Shown: positions 56,158 to 64,000 of the stretch, one piece after another
How the letters are laid out: the number at the start of each line of letters is the position of its first letter
How positions within the stretch are numbered: position 1 is the stretch's first letter
NCBI GenBank assembly: GCA_023957125.1
Contig: JAMLHL010000016.1
Span: 46,403 to 110,402, forward strand
DNA length: 64,000 nt
Direction: 5' to 3'
Origin: Chitinophagaceae bacterium
Lineage (GTDB): Bacteria > Bacteroidota > Bacteroidia > Chitinophagales > Chitinophagaceae
The notes under the pieces: model-generated
What the model saw: the letters and a program-made list of their open reading frames with translations, nothing else
The model's database searches: none
What the model was told of the DNA's origin: nothing
Program-made: the position numbers and the translations under genes

Positions 56158-59100
56158 ATGTTTACCAAGGCTAATTGCAGGCAGGGGACGCTGAAAAAGG
56201 AGCCTCTGCAAAAAGCAGGGTGCTGCATTTCCTTAAAACAAAACCAACAGCACCGAACCTCGGATAGAATCGTTTCCTCATTGAAAATCCTATGGGCATT
56301 GGGTGCTTTGACCTTCCTGTCACCGGTTGCCCGGGCAACACCGGCTTTTGAAAAGGACCGGGATGCGGCGGGAGTTAACGCATTGTCTGAATCTGTGAGA
56401 CCTGCAGCCTCCTCCGTCTCCGACAACAAACCTTTGGTAACTATCACAGGAACCGTAAGAGATGGAAATGGAAACCCACTCGGCGGCGTGTCGGTAGAAG
56501 TGAAAGGAACCACAAGGGGTACAAGCACGAATAACCAGGGAGCTTTTACCATTGACGCTGATCCGGGGCAAACATTGGTGTTTACCTTTATAGGATTCAA
56601 CCGGGTTGAATCCATCGTGGGGAAAGAAACCAATATCAGTATTACGATGACGGTTTCTGAAGCATCGGGGCTGAACGAAGTGGTGGTGGTGGGATATGGA
56701 ACCCAAAAAAAGGCAAACCTTACCGGTGCTGTGGACCAGGTGGGTGGAGAGGTTTTTGAAAACCGATCGGTGCCGAATATCACACAGGGACTCCAGGGTG
56801 TTTTACCTAATCTTAATATTACCCTGGCAGACGGCAAGCCCTACAGAGATGCAGATTACCAGATCCGGGGAACAGGCTCCATCGGACAGGGCGGCAGCGC
56901 ACTGGTACTGATAGACGGTGTGGAAGGCGACCCTTCTACCCTCAACCCCAATGACATTGCAAACGTATCCATCTTAAAGGATGCTTCCTCTGCCGCCATC
57001 TATGGAGCGCGGGGTGCTTTCGGAGTGGTTTTGATTACCACAAAAGATCCCAAAAAAGGAAGAGCCTCCGTAACTTACAGCGGGAACATGGCGTTTAAAT
57101 CGCCCACCATAGTTCCTGACCTGGTTACAGATCCGGTTTTATATACCGACATGTTTGTAGAAGCGTATTCATCGTATTACGACTATGCCAGAACGCCGGT
57201 AGCATTCCATACCGCCCTTCCTTATTCGCAGAATTGGTACGACGAATTACTGAAACACACTCCCGGCTCGGGACTACCGGATGTAATGGTTGACGACCAG
57301 GGAAACTACCAGTATTATGGAAGCACCGACTGGATGGATCTGTTGTACAAAGACCATTTATTGCAACATGATCATAACTTAACCGTGCAGGGCGGAAACG
57401 ATAAAACAACTTTCCTGATCTCGGGGCGGTATTACAACCAGGAGGGATTATTCCGGTACAACAGCGACGACTACATGGGATTAAACTTACGGGCAAAGGG
57501 TTCTACCCAGGTATTTAAATGGCTGAAAGTGTCCAACAATTTCAGTTTTTCAGATAAGAACTATTTCTTCCCCACTACGGTAGCGAACGGTTCGGTTTGG
57601 TACAGTATGGGAAGCGACAGCCAGCCCATGAGCGTCATGTTTAACCCGGACGGAACCCTGACCCAGGGCGCAGCTTACGGCGTGGGTGATCTCTGGTATG
57701 GAAAAAGCGGGATAACTACTAAAAAAAGAACCCTCAGCAATACCACTTCCTTCAGCACTTCCTTTTTCGATGATCAGTTCAGAGTGAGAGGAGACCTCAC
57801 TTTCCAGAACAATGATGCAAATGAACTGACAAAAAGAGTACCCGTTCCGTTCAGCACCAAAGAAGGTGTAATCTCGTATTTGGGAGCGGCAACGAACGAT
57901 TTGACAGAAACGAACAGTACGATAAAATACCTGGCGGCCAATATATATGCGGAGTATGAAAAAACTTTCGGAAACGCCCATTATTTTAAAGGCCTGGTGG
58001 GTTACAATTATGAACAATCCACTTTCAATTCGCTCTCTTCGTTCAGAAACGGACTAATTTTCCCGGATGCCGAAAGTCTCGGTTTGGCCACCGGGGGGAG
58101 TGTAAAAATTTCAAACGATTATAATAAGTGGCGCATTGCGGGCACTTTTTTCAGGTTCAATTATAATTACAACGAACGGTACTTGTTGGAAGTCAACGGC
58201 CGGTTAGACGCATCTTCCAAATTCCCTGAAAATGAACAAATCGGGTTTTTCCCATCGGTGTCGGCGGCCTGGCGGCTTTCCGAGGAATCTTTCTGGAAGT
58301 TAAATCCGAACGGTATTTCCAATGTTAAGATCAGGGGCTCTTACGGATCTTTAGGAAACGGCAACGTATCGCCTTACGCCTTTATGGAACTGTTCAACAT
58401 TCAAACCATGAGCAGGTTGATCAGCGGAAATCTGCAGCAGTCCACCTCCGTCCCTCCTGTTATTCCTGACGGATTGACCTGGGAAACCGCCACCACCGCA
58501 GATATTGGTTTAGACCTGGGCTTTTTAAATAACCGGTTGGAATTTACCGGCGATATTTACAATCGCAAGACAAAAAACATGTTTGCCACCGGGGTGGATC
58601 TTCCAGGTGTTTTTGGCGCCACCCCTCCGCGGGGAAACTATGCGGAAATGACCACGAAAGGATGGGAGATCAGTTTAAGCTGGAAGGATCAGTTCAACCT
58701 GGGTCAAAAGCCATTCAGGTATAACGTAAGAGCTACCTTATCTGATTATAAATCCACTATTGATAAATATACGAATGTTGATAAAAACTTAGGAGCAGTA
58801 AACAGCGTTAACACGCCTTATTATGAAGGAATGACGTTGGGAGAGATCTGGGGATTTGAAACCGAAGGCTTCTTTACTTCTATGGAAGATATTGAAAACC
58901 ACGCTTCGCAAGACAGATTTGCAGCCTCTTCCACCAAAACCTGGCTGCCCGGAGATATTAAGTTCAGGGACGCCAATAAGGATGGTGAAATTTCTACCGG
59001 GAAAAACAGGGTAGATGATCCGGGCGACAGAAGAATTATCGGGAATCTTACCCCCCGGTATGCTTTCAGCCTCAATGTAGGTGGTGAATGGAAAGGTTTC

Positions 59101-59634
59101 TTTGTCTCGGTATTTCTCCAGGGAATCGGGAAGCAGAATTATTGGCCCGGGAACGACAACCTGTATTTTTGGGGACAATACAACCGTCCTTATAATTCGA
59201 TCCCAAAATCCATGATCGGTCAGATCTGGAGCGAGGACAACCCCAACGCTTATTTCCCCAGATACAGGGGGTATTCTGCGCTACAGGGCAGCGACCGGGA
59301 ACTTTCGGTGATACAAACCCGTTACCTGCAAAACGTGGCCTATATCAGGTTGAAAAACCTGCAGATCGGATATAATTTTACGAGCAACTGGATCAATACC
59401 ATCGGTCTGAAATCTGCAAGGGTATATGCTTCTGCAGAAAATTTATGGAGTTGGTCTCCTTTATACAGGCATTCAAAAGATATTGACGTAGCAGGCATCT
59501 ATGGCCCGGATCAGGATGCCACCGCCGCTTCAGATATAGAGGGAGGAAAAGATGACCATATTGCAGGCGGAGCGAATGTTTATAACTATCCCATTTTGAA
59601 GAGCATCAGTTTTGGTATCTCGTTGTCCTTTTAA
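56158..59634 (+). CDS. SusC/RagA-type TonB-dependent receptor (second pair)
   Basis: 1158-residue receptor. The N-terminus is long and basic before the signal-like segment LKILWALGALTFLSPVARA (about 43-61). Regulatory domain ITGTVRDGNGNPLGGVSVEV, hallmark EVVVVGYGTQKKANLTGAVD, plug words GLQGVLPNLNITLADGKPYR and LIDGVEGDPSTLNPNDIANV, and barrel end SISFGISLSF. No STN domain. Its plug region is close in wording to the partial SusC at 1-1705 (VNLTGAVESVGSEVFENRSM there, ANLTGAVDQVGGEVFENRSV here), so the two are related paralogues. It is 11 bp from the following SusD. Confidence 0.95.
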   Translation: MFTKANCRQGTLKKEPLQKAGCCISLKQNQQHRTSDRIVSSLKILWALGALTFLSPVARATPAFEKDRDAAGVNALSESVRPAASSVSDNKPLVTITGTVRDGNGNPLGGVSVEVKGTTRGTSTNNQGAFTIDADPGQTLVFTFIGFNRVESIVGKETNISITMTVSEASGLNEVVVVGYGTQKKANLTGAVDQVGGEVFENRSVPNITQGLQGVLPNLNITLADGKPYRDADYQIRGTGSIGQGGSALVLIDGVEGDPSTLNPNDIANVSILKDASSAAIYGARGAFGVVLITTKDPKKGRASVTYSGNMAFKSPTIVPDLVTDPVLYTDMFVEAYSSYYDYARTPVAFHTALPYSQNWYDELLKHTPGSGLPDVMVDDQGNYQYYGSTDWMDLLYKDHLLQHDHNLTVQGGNDKTTFLISGRYYNQEGLFRYNSDDYMGLNLRAKGSTQVFKWLKVSNNFSFSDKNYFFPTTVANGSVWYSMGSDSQPMSVMFNPDGTLTQGAAYGVGDLWYGKSGITTKKRTLSNTTSFSTSFFDDQFRVRGDLTFQNNDANELTKRVPVPFSTKEGVISYLGAATNDLTETNSTIKYLAANIYAEYEKTFGNAHYFKGLVGYNYEQSTFNSLSSFRNGLIFPDAESLGLATGGSVKISNDYNKWRIAGTFFRFNYNYNERYLLEVNGRLDASSKFPENEQIGFFPSVSAAWRLSEESFWKLNPNGISNVKIRGSYGSLGNGNVSPYAFMELFNIQTMSRLISGNLQQSTSVPPVIPDGLTWETATTADIGLDLGFLNNRLEFTGDIYNRKTKNMFATGVDLPGVFGATPPRGNYAEMTTKGWEISLSWKDQFNLGQKPFRYNVRATLSDYKSTIDKYTNVDKNLGAVNSVNTPYYEGMTLGEIWGFETEGFFTSMEDIENHASQDRFAASSTKTWLPGDIKFRDANKDGEISTGKNRVDDPGDRRIIGNLTPRYAFSLNVGGEWKGFFVSVFLQGIGKQNYWPGNDNLYFWGQYNRPYNSIPKSMIGQIWSEDNPNAYFPRYRGYSALQGSDRELSVIQTRYLQNVAYIRLKNLQIGYNFTSNWINTIGLKSARVYASAENLWSWSPLYRHSKDIDVAGIYGPDQDATAASDIEGGKDDHIAGGANVYNYPILKSISFGISLSF

Positions 59635-59645
59635 AAATTCAGAAA

Positions 59646-61421
59646 ATGACGAAAACATTTATTATATCAATTTGTCTGGCAAGCGTGCTGCTGTATTCAT
59701 GCGATTTGAAAGAAACCCCCGTGGCGGACGTGGACAAAGGCGCCATCTTCGGTTCTGAAGAAGGGTTGAGAATGTACACCAATTCATTTTACAACGCGCT
59801 TCCATCTTCCGGAATATTACACAACAACGGATTATCTTATTATCTTTTTACCAACGGTATTCCCAATTTAATAACCCCTAACGGGCTTGATGCGGACAAT
59901 GCCGGCGGCTGGTCGTGGAGCCAATTAAGAAATATTAATTTCTTTATTGATAACTGTAACAATGAACTGATCCCGCTGTCAACCCGGAATAATTATCTTG
60001 GGATCGCAAGGTTTTTCAGGGCTTATTTCTATTACGGGATGATGAAGAATTTTGGCGATCTGCCCTGGATTGATCACGCGTTGGATGTGAAGGATCCCTT
60101 ACTCACGGCAACCCAGGACGACCGCACTTTGATCGCGGATAAAATTAAAGAGGATCTGGATTTCGCTATTGAAAATATAAATAAGAAAACCGATGCTTCC
60201 GCTTCCACCATTACTGCTATGGTTGCAGCGGCTTTTAAATCGCGCTTTTGTTTATGGGAAGGAACATTCCGGAAGTATCATGATGAAGCGGGTCTCAGCT
60301 CCTCGGCCAACGACTGGCTCAACGAAGCCGTATCGGCTTCTGAATACGTGATGAACTCGGGCGCTTACTCGATATATATGGGAGCAGGCGTTGATAATTC
60401 ATACCGGACCTTATTTGTATCCAAAAACCCGGTTGCTTCTGAAGTTCTCTACGCGGTTACTTTTGACCGGTCGCTTGGGATAGTCAGCGCTTTAAATCAC
60501 AGGTGGACTTCCGTAACCTACGGCGGAGCCGCCTGGCCTACCCGCTCGTTTGTAAAAACCTACCTGATGCGTAACGGTGAATATTTTATGGATCAGCCCG
60601 GAGCGGAAGCCATGTTTTATACACAGGAGATGAAAAACCGCGATACCCGTCTTTCACAAACCGTTATATCGCCGGGATTCACAAGAACCAATAGCGGACA
60701 AAACGTCAATTACCCCACTAATTTCGCTTTTGCCAGCAATGGCTACCAGGTTATGAAGTTCCTGGTGGACGATATGTCGTTAGATAATATAGACAACAAT
60801 GAAAACAATTCCATCCTCTTCAGGTACGCGGAAGTTTTGTTGAATTATGCCGAGGCCAAAGCAGAACTGGGTACGCTTTCCGATGCGGATTGGGAAAAAA
60901 CCATTGGGACATTAAGAGCCAGAGGCGGAATCACAGCAGGGTTGAATCAAAAACCTACCCGGGTTGACAGCTACCTGCAGGAACGGTTTTTCCCCAATGT
61001 TACGGACCCGTCCATCCTGGAAATACGCCGGGAAAGAGGCGTGGAGCTTAGTCTCGAAGGATTTGGCTTTGACGATATAAAACGCTGGAAAGTGGGTGAA
61101 CTGCTGACCAAACCCTATGACGGAATTTATATCCCGGCTTTAGACGTTGCTTACGATGTTAATGACGACGGGGTTTTAGACGTTGTATTCACCAGGGAGC
61201 TTAACCCGGCTAACAAAATTCCGGGCGTTTATTATTTCTATGTTGGAGAATTTTTAAGCAACGGGGCGATCAACAACAACGTGTTGGGACCAGACGGACA
61301 TACGCTTATTGTGCTGAGTCAGAATCAAAGAGTTTGGAACGACAGAAATTATTTCAATCCCATACCTACATCGGTCATACAGATGAATCCGAATCTGAAA
61401 CAGACTCCCGGATGGGAATAA
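59646..61421 (+). CDS. SusD/RagB-type surface glycan-binding lipoprotein (second pair)
   Basis: 591-residue lipoprotein with signal IISICLASVLLYSC (Cys about 20). Typical SusD words are ETPVADVDKGAIFGSEEGLR, NLGIARFFRAYFYYG-like text (IARFFRAYFYYGMMKNFGDL), ILFRYAEVLLNYAEAKAELG, IRRERGVELSLEGFGFDDIK and the end PTSVIQMNPNLKQTPGW. It works with the SusC directly upstream. No glycan enzyme follows in the same operon, so substrate is not indicated. Confidence 0.95.
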   Translation: MTKTFIISICLASVLLYSCDLKETPVADVDKGAIFGSEEGLRMYTNSFYNALPSSGILHNNGLSYYLFTNGIPNLITPNGLDADNAGGWSWSQLRNINFFIDNCNNELIPLSTRNNYLGIARFFRAYFYYGMMKNFGDLPWIDHALDVKDPLLTATQDDRTLIADKIKEDLDFAIENINKKTDASASTITAMVAAAFKSRFCLWEGTFRKYHDEAGLSSSANDWLNEAVSASEYVMNSGAYSIYMGAGVDNSYRTLFVSKNPVASEVLYAVTFDRSLGIVSALNHRWTSVTYGGAAWPTRSFVKTYLMRNGEYFMDQPGAEAMFYTQEMKNRDTRLSQTVISPGFTRTNSGQNVNYPTNFAFASNGYQVMKFLVDDMSLDNIDNNENNSILFRYAEVLLNYAEAKAELGTLSDADWEKTIGTLRARGGITAGLNQKPTRVDSYLQERFFPNVTDPSILEIRRERGVELSLEGFGFDDIKRWKVGELLTKPYDGIYIPALDVAYDVNDDGVLDVVFTRELNPANKIPGVYYFYVGEFLSNGAINNNVLGPDGHTLIVLSQNQRVWNDRNYFNPIPTSVIQMNPNLKQTPGWE

Positions 61422-61438
61422 ATCAATCAGAAGTTATT

Positions 61439-62347
61439 TTATTTTTTCACCAGGTAGGTTACTCCCTCAACTGCCAGATCAGTATGAGGGAATACCTCCC
61501 TGGCTTCTTTGGTAAACTCGTCCAGCACCTCGTACCGGCTGCTGAAATGCCCGATAATCAGCCGTTGCGCATTGGCTTTTGAAGCAATGGTTGCCGCCTG
61601 ACTGGCGGTGGAATGCATCCGCTTCCGGGCCCGCTCCCACTGATCGTCCAGGTAAGTAGCCTCATGATACATAAGCGTTACATCTTTACATTTATCCGCT
61701 ATGGTTTCATCGTAAATGGTATCGGCACAGAAGGCATAACTGTTTGTTTTTTCAGGCGGAAATGTCAGCCATTCATTTTGAATCCGCTCCCCGCCTTCCG
61801 TTATATAATCTTGTCCAAGTTTCAATTGCTGGTAAAAAGAAACAGGAATGCCATAGCGGTCTAATTGCTCCCGGTTAAGCTTACGTGGCTTTTCCTTTTC
61901 CCTGAACAGGAACCCCCAGCAGGGAACCCGGTGATTGACCGCAAAGCAACTTACCATTATCTTTTTTTCGTCCAATAACAATCCTTCTTTTTCAAGCGGT
62001 ACAAAATGCAGGGGGTAGGGCAAGATGGAATTGGCAGACCCAAATTGGATCTCGATAATATCTTTCAGCAGCGGTGGTGAAAATATCCACAGATCTTCCG
62101 TCCGTCCGTTCAACCCTAACCCCGCCAGCAAGCCGGGCAACCCGAAATAATGATCGCCATGGAGGTGGGAGATAAAAATATAATTGATCCGGTGACGCCT
62201 GATCTTATACCGGTTCATCTGCATCTGCGTTCCTTCGCCACAATCCACTAAAAACAAATATTCGTCATAGTGCACCACCTGCGAGGTAGGATGCCTGTCG
62301 TACATAGGAAGTGCGGAATTATTACCCAGGATAGTTACTGCAAACAC
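61439..62347 (-). CDS. rnz: Ribonuclease Z
   Basis: 302-residue metallo-beta-lactamase-fold endonuclease that trims the 3' end of tRNA precursors. The zinc motif HLHGDH is at residues 61-66, preceded by VDCGEGTQMQMNRYKIR, with later ligands in MYHEATYLDD and LIIGHFSSRY, and the family's AxDT-type word FCADTIYDE. Length is normal for the short form. It converges with the SusD gene (17 bp apart) and starts a housekeeping block. Confidence 0.96.
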   Translation of the reverse strand: MFAVTILGNNSALPMYDRHPTSQVVHYDEYLFLVDCGEGTQMQMNRYKIRRHRINYIFISHLHGDHYFGLPGLLAGLGLNGRTEDLWIFSPPLLKDIIEIQFGSANSILPYPLHFVPLEKEGLLLDEKKIMVSCFAVNHRVPCWGFLFREKEKPRKLNREQLDRYGIPVSFYQQLKLGQDYITEGGERIQNEWLTFPPEKTNSYAFCADTIYDETIADKCKDVTLMYHEATYLDDQWERARKRMHSTASQAATIASKANAQRLIIGHFSSRYEVLDEFTKEAREVFPHTDLAVEGVTYLVKK

Positions 62348-62386
62348 AATACTTGATTAATAGAGTGAAAAATTACGGCAATTCCG

Positions 62387-63325
62387 TTAATTGCTGAAAT
62401 CAAAGAGCGTGGCAGTAAAAACGCCATCCTCTCTTTTCTTAAAAACCACATGCCAGTTTCCGGTATAACGCAAAAGCCGCGGCACGAGATACCCGGCAGT
62501 ATGCGTCATCTCCACCTGCATCGTCACATCAAAATCATATACACCCGCTTTATAGCTCATGGAATAGTTTCTGGCTATCACTTCCATCGTTTTGGTGGAA
62601 AACCAGGTGGTCATTTCGTCAATCACCACCCTGTCTTTTTTGAACCCTTTCAATTCCTCTTTGGCTTTTATGGTAAAAACATAACACCATTCTCCAAGCC
62701 GTTCCTCCATATCTATGCTATAATCGTACAAAGCGGCCATACTGTCATCAAAAATGGCTGTTTTGTTGCCTATAAAAGGTAATCCCGGAATCGCTTTTCC
62801 CGGGTTAAAAAACAGCATCTTCAATTGTTCCTTATGTTTAGCCATTCCCGATTTACCTCTTACCTGCAATTCCGCTCCTTTCACTATATTGGTTTCCCCG
62901 CAAATAGTATCCTTTGCAAAAAAAAGGGAGGCATATAATTCAGGCGTGTAATAATTATAACCGCCTTTCCGGTTGTAAATATCACCGGTTGCCTCTTCCC
63001 GTAAAACCTGCGTATGGCGACAACCGTTTTCCGCCCATTGAAAAGTTTTGCTGTACAAAGAAGCCTTGACATTTCCCTTTTTATCCATCATCCGGATATC
63101 ATTCAGTGAAGTAAAATTCAATACCCTCAGATTGCGGAAAGCCTTATAAAAGCTGGTGTCGTTTTCTACTCTTTTTATAAAGGAAGGAACATCTATGTTG
63201 TTCCGGATAACAATCTCCGACAGGGTAATTACTTTTTTGTCTATTTGCAGGGTATCACCGGGCTGCGCATGCAATCCGCCGGCAAACAGCAGCAACAAAA
63301 ATAAAAGACACCAAAGAGCAGGCAT
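62387..63325 (-). CDS. Conserved secreted protein of unknown function
   Basis: 312-residue protein with signal peptide (CLLFLLLLFAGGLHAQ). The body begins LQIDKKVITLSEIVIRNNID and contains FYKAFRNLRVLNFTSLNDIR, NRKGGYNYYTPELYASLFFA, LPFIGNKTAIFDDSMAALYD and YNVTMQVEM-like strands (DVTMQVEMTHTAGYLVPRLL). It resembles uncharacterised Bacteroidota proteins of beta-rich, periplasmic type, sometimes described as carboxypeptidase-regulatory-like associated. No catalytic motif is visible. It adjoins def by one base and rnz by 40 bp, so it belongs to the housekeeping unit. Confidence 0.85.
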   Translation of the reverse strand: MPALWCLLFLLLLFAGGLHAQPGDTLQIDKKVITLSEIVIRNNIDVPSFIKRVENDTSFYKAFRNLRVLNFTSLNDIRMMDKKGNVKASLYSKTFQWAENGCRHTQVLREEATGDIYNRKGGYNYYTPELYASLFFAKDTICGETNIVKGAELQVRGKSGMAKHKEQLKMLFFNPGKAIPGLPFIGNKTAIFDDSMAALYDYSIDMEERLGEWCYVFTIKAKEELKGFKKDRVVIDEMTTWFSTKTMEVIARNYSMSYKAGVYDFDVTMQVEMTHTAGYLVPRLLRYTGNWHVVFKKREDGVFTATLFDFSN

Positions 63326-63904
63326 TTATCTGGCAAATCCCATTTTGTAATCCACGCTTATTTTTCCTTTAGAAATATCGTCCAGCTTCCCCTTCATCAG
63401 TCTGCGCTTAAAGGGTGTGAGGTAATCAATAAATAATTTCCCTTCTATATGATCGTATTCGTGCAGGATCACCCTTGCCGTAACGCCGTTGAACGTTGTG
63501 GTGTGGGGCTGAAACTGTTCGTCCATATATTCAATCGTTACTTCTTCGTTGCGGAAAATATCTTCCCGTATTTTGGGAATACTGAGGCAACCTTCGTTAT
63601 AAGCCCATTCCTCGCCATCCACTTCTTTGACATGCGCGTTGATGAAAAGCTGTTTGACTCCCGGCTCGTCGGGATATTTCCCGCGTTCTTCCTCTTCCAT
63701 CCCCGTGAATATCTGTGTACTATCTATTACAAACAGGCGGATGTCGCGGTTAACCTGCGGAGCCGCCAGGCCAACGCCATTGGAAGCATACATGGTTTCC
63801 CACATGTCGGCTACCAGTTTCTCCAAACCCGGATAATCAGGCGTTATATCCTTGCACACCTTTCTCAACACAGGGGCGCCATAGGCCATTATCGGTAAAA
63901 TCAT
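63326..63904 (-). CDS. def: Peptide deformylase
   Basis: 192-residue metalloenzyme that removes the formyl group from new proteins. All three motifs are present: GVGLAAPQ (residues 43-50), EGCLSIP with metal ligand Cys106, and HEYDH with His148, catalytic Glu149 and His152. Length fits the bacterial type 1 enzyme. It is one base after the secreted protein gene in transcription order (its stop at 63326 abuts the start at 63325). Confidence 0.97.
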   Translation of the reverse strand: MILPIMAYGAPVLRKVCKDITPDYPGLEKLVADMWETMYASNGVGLAAPQVNRDIRLFVIDSTQIFTGMEEEERGKYPDEPGVKQLFINAHVKEVDGEEWAYNEGCLSIPKIREDIFRNEEVTIEYMDEQFQPHTTTFNGVTARVILHEYDHIEGKLFIDYLTPFKRRLMKGKLDDISKGKISVDYKMGFAR

Positions 63905-64000
63905 CTGCTATCTCAATTAATGAAGGAATTCATTTTTTGCAAAATTAATCGAATTTCGGCAGAATCGGAACGCCAGGGTACATTCCAAAATTAACCGAAC

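Noticed and set aside
56151..56837. 228-codon minus-strand open frame
   Set aside because: Antisense shadow of the signal, regulatory and plug regions of the SusC gene at 56158.

Overview
The window comes from a Bacteroidota chromosome, most likely a soil or plant-litter type Chitinophagaceae (an inference from gene content, not a phylogenetic result). Evidence: several SusC/SusD outer-membrane glycan import pairs, ECF sigma/FecR switches, weak Shine-Dalgarno sequences, many secreted and lipoprotein glycan enzymes, and repeat-rich intergenic DNA.

Layout. 1-3795 (minus strand): the head of a glycan utilisation locus, read as ECF sigma, FecR anti-sigma, then an STN-containing SusC that runs off the left edge. 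4112-5434: a Uma2 nuclease and a VapC-like PIN toxin (frameshifted) with its small partner. 5565-7043: a REP-associated tyrosine transposase (RAYT) set among arrays of a 39-bp hairpin repeat. 7103-29352 (minus strand): one long locus read from right to left: FecR, SusC, SusD, two tandem copies of a WbsX/GH99-like glycosidase, four further WbsX-family proteins, a c-type cytochrome dehydrogenase of the PVC type, a DUF4838 protein, a GH123/DUF4091 protein that lacks its middle, and a beta-helix protein. Between about 20725 and 27530 this locus is riddled with single-base insertions and deletions although the coding signal is otherwise good, so SusC, SusD and two glycosidase copies appear broken. 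29713-37153: a solitary leuC, a calcineurin-type phosphoesterase, an orphan polyvalent-protein kinase, a Gfo/Idh/MocA oxidoreductase plus a DUF1080 lyase/hydrolase (likely 3-keto-glycoside chemistry), a lone ECF sigma factor, and a GIY-YIG nuclease lying inside a 128-bp tandem repeat. 37606-40872: a large GH106-type alpha-L-rhamnosidase. 41129-55388: a uronate-glycan locus. The minus operon DUF4861, kduD, heparinase II/III-type lyase, GH88, kduI and a hexuronate MFS transporter diverges from plus-strand SusC, SusD and a LacI regulator, with a LacI-type palindrome in the divergent promoter region. 55502-61421: a LytTR protein and another SusC/SusD pair. 61439-63904: housekeeping genes (rnz, a conserved secreted protein, def).

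How the parts work together. In the uronate locus a lyase cuts an acidic polysaccharide, SusC/SusD import the oligomers, GH88 removes the unsaturated uronic acid, and KduI and KduD turn it into 2-keto-3-deoxygluconate. The LacI protein probably senses a product of this route. The long minus-strand locus looks like a system for an unusual glycan built around many WbsX-family proteins; its substrate cannot be read from the sequence.

The best candidates for something little described are the RAYT with its covarying 39-bp hairpin arrays, the GIY-YIG gene embedded in its own repeat array, and the WbsX-rich locus. The dense frameshift zone should be checked against raw reads before it is called decay.
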